NCBI GenBank assembly: GCA_963746255.1
Contig: CAVVAJ010000009.1
Coordinates: 1-64,000 of the forward strand
Length of the DNA stretch: 64,000 nucleotides
From: DAOVXM01 sp963746255
GTDB lineage: Bacteria; Chloroflexota; Anaerolineae; Anaerolineales; UBA4823
Reading direction: 5' to 3'
This document shows, in pieces, positions 19,764 through 30,434 of the stretch. A program made the translations under genes and the position numbers. The first letter of the stretch is position 1. Every line of letters starts with the position of its first letter. Below the pieces are notes generated by a model that saw nothing but the letters and a program-made list of their open reading frames with translations, searched no databases and was not told the origin of the DNA.

Positions 19764-20804
19764 ATGACAGAACCATCAACTGGAATAGTTTACGATCCAA
19801 TTTTTCTTAAGCACGACCAACCCGGTCATCCAGAGACTGCAAAACGACTTGAGTCGATTATAGCTGGATTAAAAGAAAAAGGTTTATTTGAAAAAGTTAA
19901 GCAAGATAGAATCTCGCCAAGCTGAAACTGAAGAAATTACTCTCTGCCATTCACAAGATTACGTTGAGTATGTAAAAGAATATTGTGAGAAAGGTGGCGG
20001 CTACCTTGATCCGGATACTTATTCAAATAAGTATTCGTTCATGGCTGCTGTCTACAGCTGTTGGAAGTTCTATTGATTTGACAAAAGCAGTTATTAAAGG
20101 AGAATTGAAAAACGGATTTGCACTTCTTCGTCCTCCCGGACATCATGCTTTGGCAAACAGATCAATGGGATTTTGTTTGTTTGGAAATATTGCTATCGCT
20201 GCCAAAGTTGCATTAACGCAGTCAGGAATTAATAAAGTTGCAATAGTTGATTTTGATGTTCATCATGGTAATGGAACACAAGCATTTAGTTGGTGATGAT
20301 CCAAATATACTTTTTATTTCAACTCATCAATATCCTTTTTACCCGGGAACAGGCAGCATCAGAGAAATTGGACACGGAGAATGCTGAAGGAACAGTTAGT
20401 GAATATTCCACTTGCCAGCCGGAGTGGCTGATGAAGGATTTAAAATGGTTTATGGAAAAGTTGTCATTCCTTCTATTGAAAGATTTAATCCTGATTTAAT
20501 TCTTGTCTCTGCAGGTTATGATGCTCATTGGGATGATCCACTAGCCAATTTGAATTTAAGTTTATCAGGATATAATTGGATTTCAAGAGAATTAATAAAA
20601 TGTGCTGAGAGAGTTTGTAACGGTAAAATTGTTTTTTTCTTAGAAGGAGGATATAATCTTCAGGTTTTAAGTAATGGAGTAGCAAATACAATCAGAGGTT
20701 TACTTGGGATTGAATTTTTTGAAGATCCTATCGGAAAACCAGATGAATTGGAGATTGATGTAAGAAAATTAATTGGTGAACTAATAAAAATTCATAATCT
20801 CTGA
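19764..20804 (+). CDS. Histone-deacetylase-like amidohydrolase (frameshifted)
   Basis: About 345 residues after repair of shifts near 19907, 20055, 20290 and 20395. Family motifs are in order: YDPIFLKHDQPGHPE, RPPGHHALANRSMGFC (the active His pair), VDFDVHHGNGTQ (zinc Asp/His) and SAGYDAHWDDPLA (second zinc Asp). This is the class II HDAC/acetylpolyamine amidohydrolase fold, a zinc enzyme that removes acyl groups. Bacterial substrates vary (acetylpolyamines, acetyl-lysine) and cannot be chosen here. The ribosome binding site AAGGAAGG supports the ATG. Confidence 0.85.
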
Positions 20805-20822
20805 AAAATGATAAGTAGCAAT

Positions 20823-21614
20823 TTAGGAAAGCGTGTTACTTATGAGATTATTAATTGAATAAATGTTTTCCTCAAAGAACCAATATATAGTTTCAATTGA
20901 TTCATCTCTTATTGCACAAGCTCCGACCTGGTTTTCTTGTAATCTGAAAGATTCAACAAAAAAATCCTCTTTAGTTTTTTTTGCTTGCAATTTATATCTG
21001 TAAGTCTCATCAATTTTTAGCTCTTTAATTTGCACATCAAATTCCTTAAGCGGATATGAAAGTCCTTCACCTGATAACTTGATTAATGCCTCTTTTCCAG
21101 TCCAGCAAGTGTAAAATGCTTCAAGGGCTTTTTCTTCCGGGAAGGAATTCAATTGAACAATTTCAGAATTAGAGAAAAATTTATTCGCCACGTCCAGATA
21201 GTCTTTAATTGGTTTTATGACTTCAATATCTACTCCAATTTGATTGTTTCTTTGATAGCCAATACAAAGCAAATTCTGACTGTGGGACATATTAAAGTAT
21301 AATTTACTTTTATTTTGGCGTCTTAATAATTCAGGTTTCCCAAAATTATTATGCTCATAGAAAATTTCTACAGGAGCAATATTTGTATATAAAGATATAA
21401 ACAATCTAAGAATACCTGATCCACAAATGAATCTTTCCCTGTCAATATCAAAGTGAAACTTTGATGCTCTTTCTAGTTCATCTTTAGATAATAATCCTTT
21501 TAATGCTTGTTTGTTTTCATTCGAAATATCATTCAATTCAAAGTTCCAGATATGAACTTCTTTTTCATTCAGAGGAATATCTCGATGGTTTAGATTGTAC
21601 GTTCGTTTATTCAC
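20823..21614 (-). CDS. 4'-phosphopantetheinyl transferase, Sfp type
   Basis: 263 residues, intact, in the size range of Sfp/Gsp transferases. Magnesium and CoA motifs are visible: GVDIEVIKPI and FYTCWTGKEALIKLSGEGL (W-x-x-KEA). These enzymes attach the phosphopantetheine arm of CoA to carrier proteins of fatty acid, polyketide or nonribosomal synthesis. No carrier protein lies nearby in this half; the acyl carrier protein at 41.5 kb belongs to a different source genome. Convergent with the deacetylase. Confidence 0.92.
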   Translation of the reverse strand: MNKRTYNLNHRDIPLNEKEVHIWNFELNDISNENKQALKGLLSKDELERASKFHFDIDRERFICGSGILRLFISLYTNIAPVEIFYEHNNFGKPELLRRQNKSKLYFNMSHSQNLLCIGYQRNNQIGVDIEVIKPIKDYLDVANKFFSNSEIVQLNSFPEEKALEAFYTCWTGKEALIKLSGEGLSYPLKEFDVQIKELKIDETYRYKLQAKKTKEDFFVESFRLQENQVGACAIRDESIETIYWFFEENIYSINNLISNTLS

Positions 21615-21768
21615 TGTGATTTTGTTTTAATTAATCTCTGCTAATCTAATAAATTTTACACACGTAGTCGTAAAATGTTTTCACCTTTTTTATAAGCATA
21701 TAACCTGAATGTTATTTATTTTTGCTTTGGTATTTTACACATTATTTAATTATTTATTTAATTCATTT

Positions 21769-22581
21769 ATGAAAAAAATAACGATACTGGTTTTCCTTTT
21801 ATTTGGATTACTATTCTTTTTTTCGTGTCAAAGTAAGAAAGATCATCCGACAGAGAACGACTTAAAATATGAACTGGTTAAATATGAAAAAGAATCTGAG
21901 GGGTGCGACAGTTTGAGAGAGGACAATTGTGCAAAAATAAGAATTGAGTTTCCTCAAATTACCAATTTCGAAAATGAAGCTGTTAAAGATAAAATCAACA
22001 ATTCAGTTGAATTACTTTTCTCAATGAATGAGGACTTTACTTCAGATTCAATTGATATTAATGCTGAAATGGAAAACTTTATTGCAGATTATGAGTCATT
22101 TATTTCAGAATTCCCGGATGCTTTTCAATCCTGGTTTATTGAAAGAACAGGCGAAGTTAAACTGAACAAAGGAAATATTTTTTCGATAGATTTTATGGAA
22201 TATTCCTACACTGGTGGAGCACATGCAAACACCATTGTTGTACTCAAAAATTATAATTTGTCTGATGGTGAAGAAATTACTTTGGATGAAATTATATCGC
22301 CAAGTAAGCAAGCTGAACTCACTAAAGTAGGTGAAGCTGAGTTTAGAAAATTAAAAGATCTTACTTCTGAATCCGATCTGGGACAGGCAGGATTTTGGTT
22401 TGAAAATAATGAATTTTACTTGAATGATAATTTTTTGATTACGGATTCGAGTCTAGTTTTTTATTACAACAGTTATGAAATAACAGCTTATGCTTTTGGT
22501 CCGACTGAATTAAGCATACCATTTTCAAAAATAAAATCCTTTGTAGAGGAAAAAAGTTTACTGAATAAATTGATTGAATAA
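21769..22581 (+). CDS. DUF3298/DUF4163 (RsiV-like) lipoprotein
   Basis: 270 residues from the ATG at 21769, preferred over 21709 because a lipoprotein signal follows it (VFLLFGLLFFFSC). The body matches the RsiV-type extracytoplasmic fold: an N-terminal DUF4163-like part (CAKIRIEFPQI), then YSYTGGAHANTIVVLKNYNLSDG and the end FGPTELSIPFSKI. In some bacteria this fold senses lysozyme; here, without a sigma factor neighbour, the role is unknown. Confidence 0.82.
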   Translation: MKKITILVFLLFGLLFFFSCQSKKDHPTENDLKYELVKYEKESEGCDSLREDNCAKIRIEFPQITNFENEAVKDKINNSVELLFSMNEDFTSDSIDINAEMENFIADYESFISEFPDAFQSWFIERTGEVKLNKGNIFSIDFMEYSYTGGAHANTIVVLKNYNLSDGEEITLDEIISPSKQAELTKVGEAEFRKLKDLTSESDLGQAGFWFENNEFYLNDNFLITDSSLVFYYNSYEITAYAFGPTELSIPFSKIKSFVEEKSLLNKLIE

Positions 22582-22670
22582 ACATTCGCAGTTTGATTAA
22601 CTTCTAATGTTTAATACTATTGAGAAATAAAATTTTAAAAAATTAACTCATTTTTCCTGGTGATGATTAA

Positions 22671-23069
22671 ATGAATTGCCCTGTTTGCAAAGAACCAATG
22701 ATTGTATTAGAGCTTGAGCAGGTAGAAATTGATTACTGCACAAACTGTGAGGGAATCTGGCTCGATGCCGGTGAACTGGAGCTATTACTAGAAACTGAAC
22801 AGGAAAGAGCGAAGTTTTCAAAATTTTTAATAGAAGAAAGCACTATGAATGAAAAAAGCTATCGTTGTCCGATCTGCAGTAAAAAAATGGGAAAAATTTT
22901 CGTTGGTGAGGAAAGAAAAATTCTTATTGATAAGTGTAAAAAAAATCATGGTCTCTGGCTGGATAAAGGAGAGTTGGAATCAGTAATTAAACTTAGCTCT
23001 CAGAATAGAGATAGTAAAATAATCCATCTCTTTAAACAAATGTTTGAATTCTCAGCCGGAGGCAGATGA
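22671..23069 (+). CDS. Protein with two zf-TFIIB zinc ribbons
   Basis: 132 residues. Two repeats of the short TFIIB-type zinc finger: CPVCKEPM..YCTNCEGIWLDAGELE at residues 3-38 and CPICSKKM..KCKKNHGLWLDKGELE at about 64-104. The second has CKKNHG in place of a plain CxxC. The family is small and cytoplasmic; the molecular role is unknown. It directly precedes lemA and a HtpX-like gene, and the three may form one operon. Confidence 0.85.
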   Translation: MNCPVCKEPMIVLELEQVEIDYCTNCEGIWLDAGELELLLETEQERAKFSKFLIEESTMNEKSYRCPICSKKMGKIFVGEERKILIDKCKKNHGLWLDKGELESVIKLSSQNRDSKIIHLFKQMFEFSAGGR

Positions 23070-23113
23070 GCCTCAGGCTCAAAAATATCATAACAAAATA
23101 ATGGAGGAAATAA

Positions 23114-23668
23114 ATGACCGGTTTGATAATATTACTGGTTGTAATCGCGGTTGTAGTCTTGTTTGTGATTTCTATGTACAACTCATTGATCCAGTTAAGG
23201 AACAGGGTAAAGAATGCCTGGTCTCAGATTGATGTTCAATTAAAAAGAAGACACGACCTCATACCAAACCTGCTTGAAACCGTAAAAGGTTACATGAAGC
23301 ATGAACGTGAGATAATGGAAAACATCACCAAGTATCGCAGCCAGGCGATGGATGCTTCATCAGTTGGTCAGAAAGCACAAGCAGAGGGTTTGTTGAGTGG
23401 TGCATTAGGTCAGCTTCGTGTTCAGGTTGAAAATTACCCGGACTTAAAAGCGAATCAGAACTTCCTCGCATTACAGGAAGAGTTGACTTCGACAGAGAAT
23501 AAAATTTCCTATGCAAGGCAGAGTTATAATGATCAAGTGCTTTTTTATAACAACAAAATCCAGATGTTCCCTTCAAACATAATTGCTGGCATGTTCAAAT
23601 TTAACGAGGAAGAATTCTTCGAAGTTGAGGATGAAAAAGAAAGAGCAGTTCCAAAAGTTAGTTTCTAA
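23114..23668 (+). CDS. lemA: LemA family protein
   Basis: 184 residues, typical length. One N-terminal membrane helix (residues 2-20), then the conserved coiled-coil body with RNRVKNAWSQIDVQLKRR, HDLIPNLLETVKGYM and the late YNDQVLFYNNKIQMFPSNI. LemA is often encoded beside HtpX-like proteases, as here. The role is thought to be in membrane or envelope organisation. Ribosome binding site AATGGAGG at about 23099-23106. Confidence 0.94.
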   Translation: MTGLIILLVVIAVVVLFVISMYNSLIQLRNRVKNAWSQIDVQLKRRHDLIPNLLETVKGYMKHEREIMENITKYRSQAMDASSVGQKAQAEGLLSGALGQLRVQVENYPDLKANQNFLALQEELTSTENKISYARQSYNDQVLFYNNKIQMFPSNIIAGMFKFNEEEFFEVEDEKERAVPKVSF

Positions 23669-23728
23669 TGCTTTCATACATCCATACATTCTGCATTTAT
23701 GCATCCGAGGATGTAGGCTAGGCAATCT

Positions 23729-24947
23729 ATGTGGGAATTAATAGAAGCCAACAGGCGTAAGTCATTAATACTTTTTATATCACTTGGGCTTACGCTCCTA
23801 CTTCTCGGATATTTTTTCGGCAGTGCATACTATCCTGATGGAGGTGGCTTCATCGGGATTTTCTTTGCATTAATTATTTGGGGAATCCTTTCTCTCATCA
23901 GCTACTTTAGCGGAAGTAAAATTCTTTTAGCTGTTAGTGGTGCAAAAGAAGTCACAAGAGATGTTCACCCGCAACTTTTCAATGTTGTTGAAGAAATGAA
24001 AATATCTGCCGGACTTCCTGCTATGCCCAAAATTTATATCATCAACGAAATTGCACCAAATGCTTTTGCCACCGGAATAAAACCAGAGAATAGTGCTGTT
24101 GCAGTTACAGCCGGGTTGCTGGCAAGATTAAATAGAGATGAACTTCAGGGAGTTATTGCTCACGAAGTTTCTCATATTGTTAATAGGGATGTTCTGTTCA
24201 TGACATTTGCTGGAATTATGCTCGGTAGCATTGTACTTATTTCCGAAATTTTTCTTCGAAGTCTATGGTTTAGCGGTGGTAGAAGATACAGTTCAAAATC
24301 TTCAAAGAGCAGCGGACAGGGCCAGATGATAATTATGATTGTTGCGATTGTTTTTGCAATACTTGCCCCGATACTTGCACGGCTATTTTACTTCGCCATT
24401 TCAAGAAAGAGAGAATATTTAGCGGACGCGTCTGCAGTACAGGTACACACGATACCCTGAAGGATTAGCTTCTGCCTTAGAAAAAATTTCAGATAATTCA
24501 ATTGAACTGAAAACTGCAAACAAAGTTACTGCACCGATGTACATTGTTAATCCTCTAAAACCAAAAGGACAGAAACTTACTGATCTGACAAGTACTCATC
24601 CTCCGATTTCAGAAAGGGTAAGAATTCTTAGAAGTATTTCGGGCGGTGCAAATTATATTGATTACCAAAATGCTTTCAATAAAATAAAGAAAGGAAAAGA
24701 AACACTGATTCCTTCTTCGGGATTGTCTGATCAAACTTCGGTTGGTTTGAAAGATGCGATCATCGCTCCGGTTACAATAGGTTTAGACAAGCAAACAAGA
24801 CGAGATACCGGTGATATTATGATGAAGGTGAACCAGTATTCATTTATTAATTGTTCCTGCGGATTAAAAATAAAAATCCCTCCTGACTACAATAAGAAAG
24901 AGTTTTTCTGTCCAAGGTGCGGACGAAAACATTCAGTAAATAATTGA
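23729..24947 (+). CDS. M48 protease with C-terminal zinc-ribbon-like tail (frameshifted)
   Basis: HtpX-like: two N-terminal membrane helices, zinc motif HEVSH at residues 145-149, and SRKREYLADASAV with the third ligand. One inserted base near 24445 breaks the frame; the second part runs to 24947 and includes PMYIVNPL and TSTHPPISERV. Beyond the usual HtpX end there is an extra tail with CSCGLKIKIPP and CPRCGRKH, a four-Cys ribbon. It lies 60 bases after lemA, and the pair is a known genomic association. Confidence 0.87.
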
Positions 24948-25237
24948 AACCTTCAGTTATTTAGTATTTATTAACTTTTGCCGGGGAAAACTAACTTTCC
25001 TTGCTGAATAGTTGCCACAAGAAATTCTCAATATTGCCAACTCACATTTATTTATTTTTCACAAATAAGAGATGAGCTCTGATCAAACCTCTATTGGTCA
25101 AAATATTCCTTTGAAATTAAGATTTTTTTGAAGGATTTTCTATACATCCGGAAGATTATAGATGTTAGAATATTGGTACGATTTTGCAAGTACTATAAAA
25201 GAACTCTACAGAATAATTCTAAAAATACGGTGATATT
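24948..25237. other. Intergenic region before the redox operon
   Basis: About 290 bases. The last part (ATACGGTGATATT before the ATG at 25238) gives no strong ribosome binding site. AT-rich, no repeat or reading frame of note. The promoter of the operon from 25.2 to 32.5 kb should lie here. Confidence 0.45.
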
Positions 25238-26144
25238 ATGGGAGAATTGAACCGCCGAAATTTCCTGAAAACAGTGGGGATAGTTGGGGCAACTGTTTCC
25301 GGTATTCCTGCCAAAAAGTTATTAGCAAAATCGCAATCAGAACTTTCCGAAGACAGGATGGGTGTATTCGTAGATACAACTGTTTGTATAGGTTGCCGAA
25401 GATGTGAATGGGCTTGTAAGAAAGCTCACAATTTACCTGCTGGTGATATTGAAAGTTATAGTGATGAGTCGGTCTTTGAAAAAATGAGAAGACCGGGAAA
25501 TGATGGATATACCAGAGTTAACAGGTACGACAACGTCTTGGGATTCTAATAAACCAACAAACGTAAAAGTACAATGTATGCATTGTGATAAACCTGCATG
25601 TGTTTCTGCTTGTATTGTTGGAGCCTTCTCGAAAAAAGAAAATGGAGCAGTAATCTGGGATACTGATATGTGTATAGGCTGCCGATATTGTATGGTTGCC
25701 TGTCCATTTCAAATTCCAACTTTTGAATATGATAAAGCAATACAACCCAACATAAATAAATGCGACTTCTGTTATGAAAGAACTAAAGATGGATTACTTC
25801 CTGCTTGTGTTGAAATTTGTCCTGTAGAGGCACTCACTTATGGTAAGCGGAGAGATTTAATTGAAATAGCTGATAAGAGGGTAAAGCTTTATCCTGATCG
25901 TTACATTGATAAAATTTATGGTTTCACTGAAGTTGGAGGCACATCCTGGATGTACCTGGCAAATACAGAATTTGAGAAACTTGAATTTCCAAAATTAGGT
26001 GATAGTCCAGCACCGGGTGTTTCGGAATCTATTCAAGCTGGAATTTTTGCTTACTTTGTTCCTCCGATTGCACTTTATTCTTTACTTGGTGGAATAATGT
26101 GGATTACTAAGAATAAGGAAAATGGAAGGGGAGAAGGTAAGTGA
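25238..26144 (+). CDS. Four-cluster ferredoxin subunit with Tat signal, HybA/HmcB-like (frameshifted)
   Basis: About 300 residues after repair of an indel near 25,530. A twin-arginine signal starts it (NRRNFLKTVGIVG). Four 4Fe-4S sites are visible: CIGCRRCEWACK, CMHCDKPACVSAC, CIGCRYCMVAC and CDFCYER with CVEICPVEAL. A C-terminal membrane helix (FAYFVPPIALYSLLGGIMWI) anchors it. HybA-type subunits carry electrons on the periplasmic side between a catalytic or cytochrome subunit and an NrfD-type membrane protein, which follows directly with a four-base overlap. Confidence 0.88.
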
Positions 26145-27385
26145 TGGAACACGGACTAAAACCTGCACCAATCAAACACAAGTTTTTTACACCTTGGACA
26201 ATTGTAATATCTCTAATTGCACTTGCAGGATTATCATTTCTTGCAGTAAGATTTTTCTTTGGTCTCGGTGCAGTTACTAATCTCAATCAATATTTCCCCT
26301 GGGGAATTTGGATAGGACTTGACGTAGCGGCTGGTGTTGCTTTGGCTGCAGGTGGTTTTACTACTGCTGCTTTAGGTCATATCTGGCATAGAGAAAAGTA
26401 TGAAGTACTAATCAGACCTGCACTTTTAACAGCAATGCTTGGCTATACTTTTGTTGCTGCCAGTGTAGTTTCTGATATTGGCAGATGGTATTATGTATGG
26501 CATTCGCTTATTATGTGGAACGGTCACTCTGCTTTATTCGAAGTAGGTATGTGTGTAATGATTTACATGAGTGTTCTCTATATTGAGTTTTTACCAATTG
26601 TAACAGAAAGATTTATAGGAAGGGTGAATTTACCAGGCTTCCTTTCAATATTTAATAAAATAATTGATAAAATACTTAGAGTTCTGGATAGAACTTTAAA
26701 CAAATTTATGTTCGTTTTTATTATTGCCGGTGTTGTTCTTTCCTGCTTACATCAATCCTCTCTTGGAACTTTAATGATTATCGCCGGACAGAAGATGCAT
26801 CCACTCTGGCAAACACCTGTATTGCCTCTTCTGTTTTTAATGTCAGCTTTCGCAGTTGGTTTTCCAATGGTTATAATGGAATCTCTCACTGCTTCGAAAT
26901 CCTTCGGAATGAAACCTGAAAAGGAAGTTCTTTCAAGCCTGTCAAGATTTATTGGACCATTACTCGGAGTTTATTTAGCTTTTAAGATTGGTGATATGGT
27001 TATAAGAGAATCATTTGTTTACCTGACTGAAATTAATTTAGCAAGCGTTATGTTCACTATTGAAATTGTCGTTGGTGTTATTATACCACTGAGATTATTT
27101 TTGTTACCTGCCGTACGTCAATCAACTACAGGATTGTACATAGCCTCGTTGCTGGTAATATTTGGTGTTTTAATTAATCGATTCAACAATTTTATAATAG
27201 CCTATAATCCACCCTATACAGATACTTCCTATTTTCCGTCAATTGGTGAAATTAGTGTTACTCTCGGATTTGCCGCACTTGAGATTTTACTCTATCGAGC
27301 TTACGTTATGATTTTTCCTATAATTAGCCAACCAGTGAAGGATGCAATAATTAAAACAAAATATGCTATTAAAGGTATATCATGA
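26141..27385 (+). CDS. NrfD/HybB-type membrane subunit
   Basis: 414 residues with about ten membrane segments, intact. The start region FFTPWTIVISLIALAGLSFL and the loop YFPWGIWIGLDVAAGVALAAG are characteristic of the HybB/NrfD family, which exchanges electrons with the quinone pool. It overlaps both its neighbours by four bases (ATGA), so it is translated together with the ferredoxin subunit and the multiheme cytochrome. Quinone oxidation or reduction is inferred from family only. Confidence 0.9.
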   Translation: MMEHGLKPAPIKHKFFTPWTIVISLIALAGLSFLAVRFFFGLGAVTNLNQYFPWGIWIGLDVAAGVALAAGGFTTAALGHIWHREKYEVLIRPALLTAMLGYTFVAASVVSDIGRWYYVWHSLIMWNGHSALFEVGMCVMIYMSVLYIEFLPIVTERFIGRVNLPGFLSIFNKIIDKILRVLDRTLNKFMFVFIIAGVVLSCLHQSSLGTLMIIAGQKMHPLWQTPVLPLLFLMSAFAVGFPMVIMESLTASKSFGMKPEKEVLSSLSRFIGPLLGVYLAFKIGDMVIRESFVYLTEINLASVMFTIEIVVGVIIPLRLFLLPAVRQSTTGLYIASLLVIFGVLINRFNNFIIAYNPPYTDTSYFPSIGEISVTLGFAALEILLYRAYVMIFPIISQPVKDAIIKTKYAIKGIS

Positions 27386-28520
27386 ATAATATTAAGAAAT
27401 TATTCGTATCAATATTAGCATTGGGTTTATTTGTTTTACCAGGTTTTGCTCAGGATCATTCACAAATGAAATTTGATTGCAGCTTATGCCATGCTTGTGA
27501 AACACCAACAAAATCGAATCCTTGTCTTATCAAATGTCCACGTGAAAAAATGATGACGGTTCATATATCACCTGAGAAATCACCAAAAATAATTGAGATG
27601 AATAAATTAAAAGTTAATGGAAGATTTATACGAAGCGGTGATTTTTTCACACAGGGCTCATGCAGAAATGTCTGAAATTTCTGGTGGTTGCGAAATGTGT
27701 CATCACTATAATCCTCCGGGAAATATTGTAGCCTGCGATTACTGTCATGATCTTAACAGGCAGAGAACAGATATTTCTAAACCTGATTTAAAGGGGGCTT
27801 ATCACAGACAATGTATTGATTGCCATCGTGAATGGAGTAATGAAGTTGCCTGTGAAAGTTGTCATGAATTGAAGGAAGTGGTAAATCTGCATTTTACGGG
27901 AAAAGAATATAGCAAAGAAAGAATCCATCCGGTAATAAATATTCCAACCAAGCTTATTTACAAAACTTCTGAACAGAATGGAACATTAGTTACATTCTTC
28001 CACAACGAGCATACTGATTTGTATGGATTTGAATGTAAGAACTGTCATCATGAAGAGAGCTGTGCAAAATGCCACGACTGTCACAAAATCATACAAAAAA
28101 AGAAATTTCAGTTGAAGCAAAAACATAAAAAGTGCATGTGTGCAAGTTGTCATGATACAGCTAGATTAAAACCGGGTGTGAAAGTTGTCATACAAAAAAA
28201 GAACTTAAACCCTTTAACCATAAAATTCGGACTGGCTTCGAATTAAAAAGTTATCATGCAGAATTAAGTTGCTCTGAATTGTCATCAAACAAAAACGGTG
28301 TTCACTGGTTTAATCAGTTCCTGCACAAGTTGTCACTCCGGCTGGAATTCAAAAACATTTAATCATAAAATAACCGGTCTTGCATTTAGACGATATGCAT
28401 ATTGAATTTGACTGCGGTGATTGTCACATCGGAGAGGATTTTTCTAAAAATCCTTCATGTGAAAATTGTCACGATGATTTGGCTTATCCTGATTCCAAAC
28501 CAGGAAAGCTTGTTAAATAA
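27382..28520 (+). CDS. Periplasmic multiheme cytochrome c, about 13 CxxCH motifs (frameshifted)
   Basis: About 378 residues after repair of indels near 27645, 28190, 28275 and 28390. A signal peptide (LFVSILALGLFVLPGFAQ) leads. I count CSLCH, CEMCH, CDYCH, CIDCH, CESCH, CKNCH, CAKCH, CASCH, CESCH, CSNCH, CTSCH, CGDCH and CENCH. Several lie in the cytochrome c3 pattern (VIFSHRAHAEM before CEMCHHY; FFHNEHTDLYGFECKNCHHEE). Together with the two genes before it this is a transmembrane redox complex of the Hmc/Qrc/Nhc kind. Heme attachment would rely on the ccm genes at 7-12 kb. Confidence 0.88.
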
Positions 28521-28540
28521 TTTTTTAAATTTGGACTAAG

Positions 28541-30428
28541 ATGAAACTCAAGCAAGCATTTACGAAAATAAGTCTTAAGCTGATTCTTACAGTTGGTGTA
28601 GTTACCATAGCAATTATCAGTGTCTATTCTTTCGTGAGTATTCAGGCACAGCGCGATGAACTACTTTCTCAGACAGAGATTTATGCAAATAAATTAAGTG
28701 AAACAATTAGAAACAGTACTCATTTAAGTATGCTTGAAAATAGGAGCGATCAGACTCACCGAATTATAAATACAATTGCGCAGGAACCAGGCTTAAGGGA
28801 GATTAGAATTTTTAATAAAGAAGGCAGGATAATGTTCTCTTCGCAAAAAGAATTTATTGGGAACATGGTTGATAAAAAAGCAGAAGCTTGTTATGCCTGC
28901 CACACTGCCAATGAACCTCTTGAAAAACTTCCGATGGAAGAGAGAATGAGAATTTATCAGACGCCTCAGGACTCTTCGCGTATTCTCGGAATTATAAATC
29001 CTATATACAACGAACCATCTTGCTGGGAAGCCGAATGTCATGTTCATCCACAGGAACAAAAAGTGCTTGGTGTGCTGGATGTTAAATTAAGCTTAAAAGA
29101 TGTAGATGCCCAGATCTCAAGCAGCGCATCCCGTTCAATAGTCTTTGCTATAATTGCTATAGCTCTTTTGAGTTTGATAATTGGAATATTTGTAAGAAGG
29201 TGGGTTGAAAAACCGGTTAATGAACTTGTTACTGCTACAGAGCAGGTTGGAACCGGAAATTTAAATTATTTGATTAAAGATTTGGGTTCAGATGAATTAG
29301 GTTTATTGGCAAAATCTTTCAATAATATGACTCAGAAACTTGCTGAAGCGAGGATACAGCTTTTTCAATCCGATAAAATGGCGTCACTGGGTCGGCTTGC
29401 TGCCGGTGTTGCTCATGAAATTAACAATCCTCTTACAGCAGTTTTAACTTATAGTAGTTTTTTACTGAAAAGAATTAAAGATAATCCTCAATTAGAGGAA
29501 GACTTGAATGTAATTGTTAGAGAGACCAAACGAAGCAGGGAGATAGTAAAAAGTCTTCTGGATTTTGCCAGGCAGTCAGTACCTAAAAAAAGCAACGCAG
29601 ACATTAATGAGATTATTAATAGTGCTATTTCGGTTGTTGATAATCAACTATCTATGAAACAAATAAAGCTCGAAAAAAATCTTGATGAAAACCTGCCCCA
29701 AATAAAAATTGATTCCAACCAGATGCAGCAGGTTTTTATCAACCTTATTAGTTAATGCTTCAGATGCTGTAGATGATAGAGAAGGCAAAATTTCAATAAC
29801 TTCCAAAATAGTAAATCTTTCAGCTTACGGAACGTTACAAATAAAAAGTGCTGTCTGTTCTAAAAGGCATTCCCTGGTGGATGAGGAAGAAAAAATTGAT
29901 AGTATGCCTACAATTAAATTAAAGGTGACAAGTAATGGTGATGAAGGATATTTAAATGTTGATCCTATTTATGGAAAGAACAGGGATAATTATAAAGTAA
30001 AAATTAAAAACACAGCAAACGTTCAGGTATCTTGTCCTAAATGTAATATATCTCTTTTAGAAAAAGATACTTTCTGCCCAAAGTGTAAGTCATCTATTTA
30101 TTCATTCGAGGTACCACCGAAAGGAATGTTCGAAAAATGTATCAATCCAAAATGTGATTGGCAGCGATGGGCATCTGTTGATGAAGTGGGATTCAGAGAT
30201 TTTCTTGAAGTAAAAGTTTCTGATACTGGTTGCGGAATTAGCAAAGAAAACATTCCTAAAATTTTTGAGCCTTTCTATAGTACTAAAGGACAAAAAGGAA
30301 CCGGACTCGGGTTGGCTGTTATTTGGGGAATAATAGATAACCACGACGGTACAATTAGCGTAGAGAGTGAACTTAATAAGGGAACAACGTTTACAATTTT
30401 ATTACCGGCAGATAATCATATATCTTAA
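28541..30428 (+). CDS. Membrane sensor histidine kinase with heme-type motif and zinc ribbon (frameshifted)
   Basis: About 625 residues after repair of one indel near 29,750. Membrane helix at residues 12-33, extracytoplasmic sensor to about 198, second helix about 199-218, HAMP to about 272, dimerisation domain with GVAHEINNPL (His292), then the ATPase domain. The sensor holds CYACH (Cys117-His121) and the odd CWEAECH (C-x4-CH, Cys161-His167), so covalent heme is plausible. Between the N-box NASDAVDD and the G-box DTGCGI there is an insert with CPKC, CPKC and CINPKC, a zinc-ribbon-like module. It follows the cytochrome gene by 20 bases. Confidence 0.87.
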
Positions 30429-30434
30429 TATGTA

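Noticed and set aside
28060..28090. A fourteenth heme motif CHDCH in the multiheme cytochrome
   Set aside because: It shares a Cys with the preceding CAKCH, so both cannot bind separate hemes.
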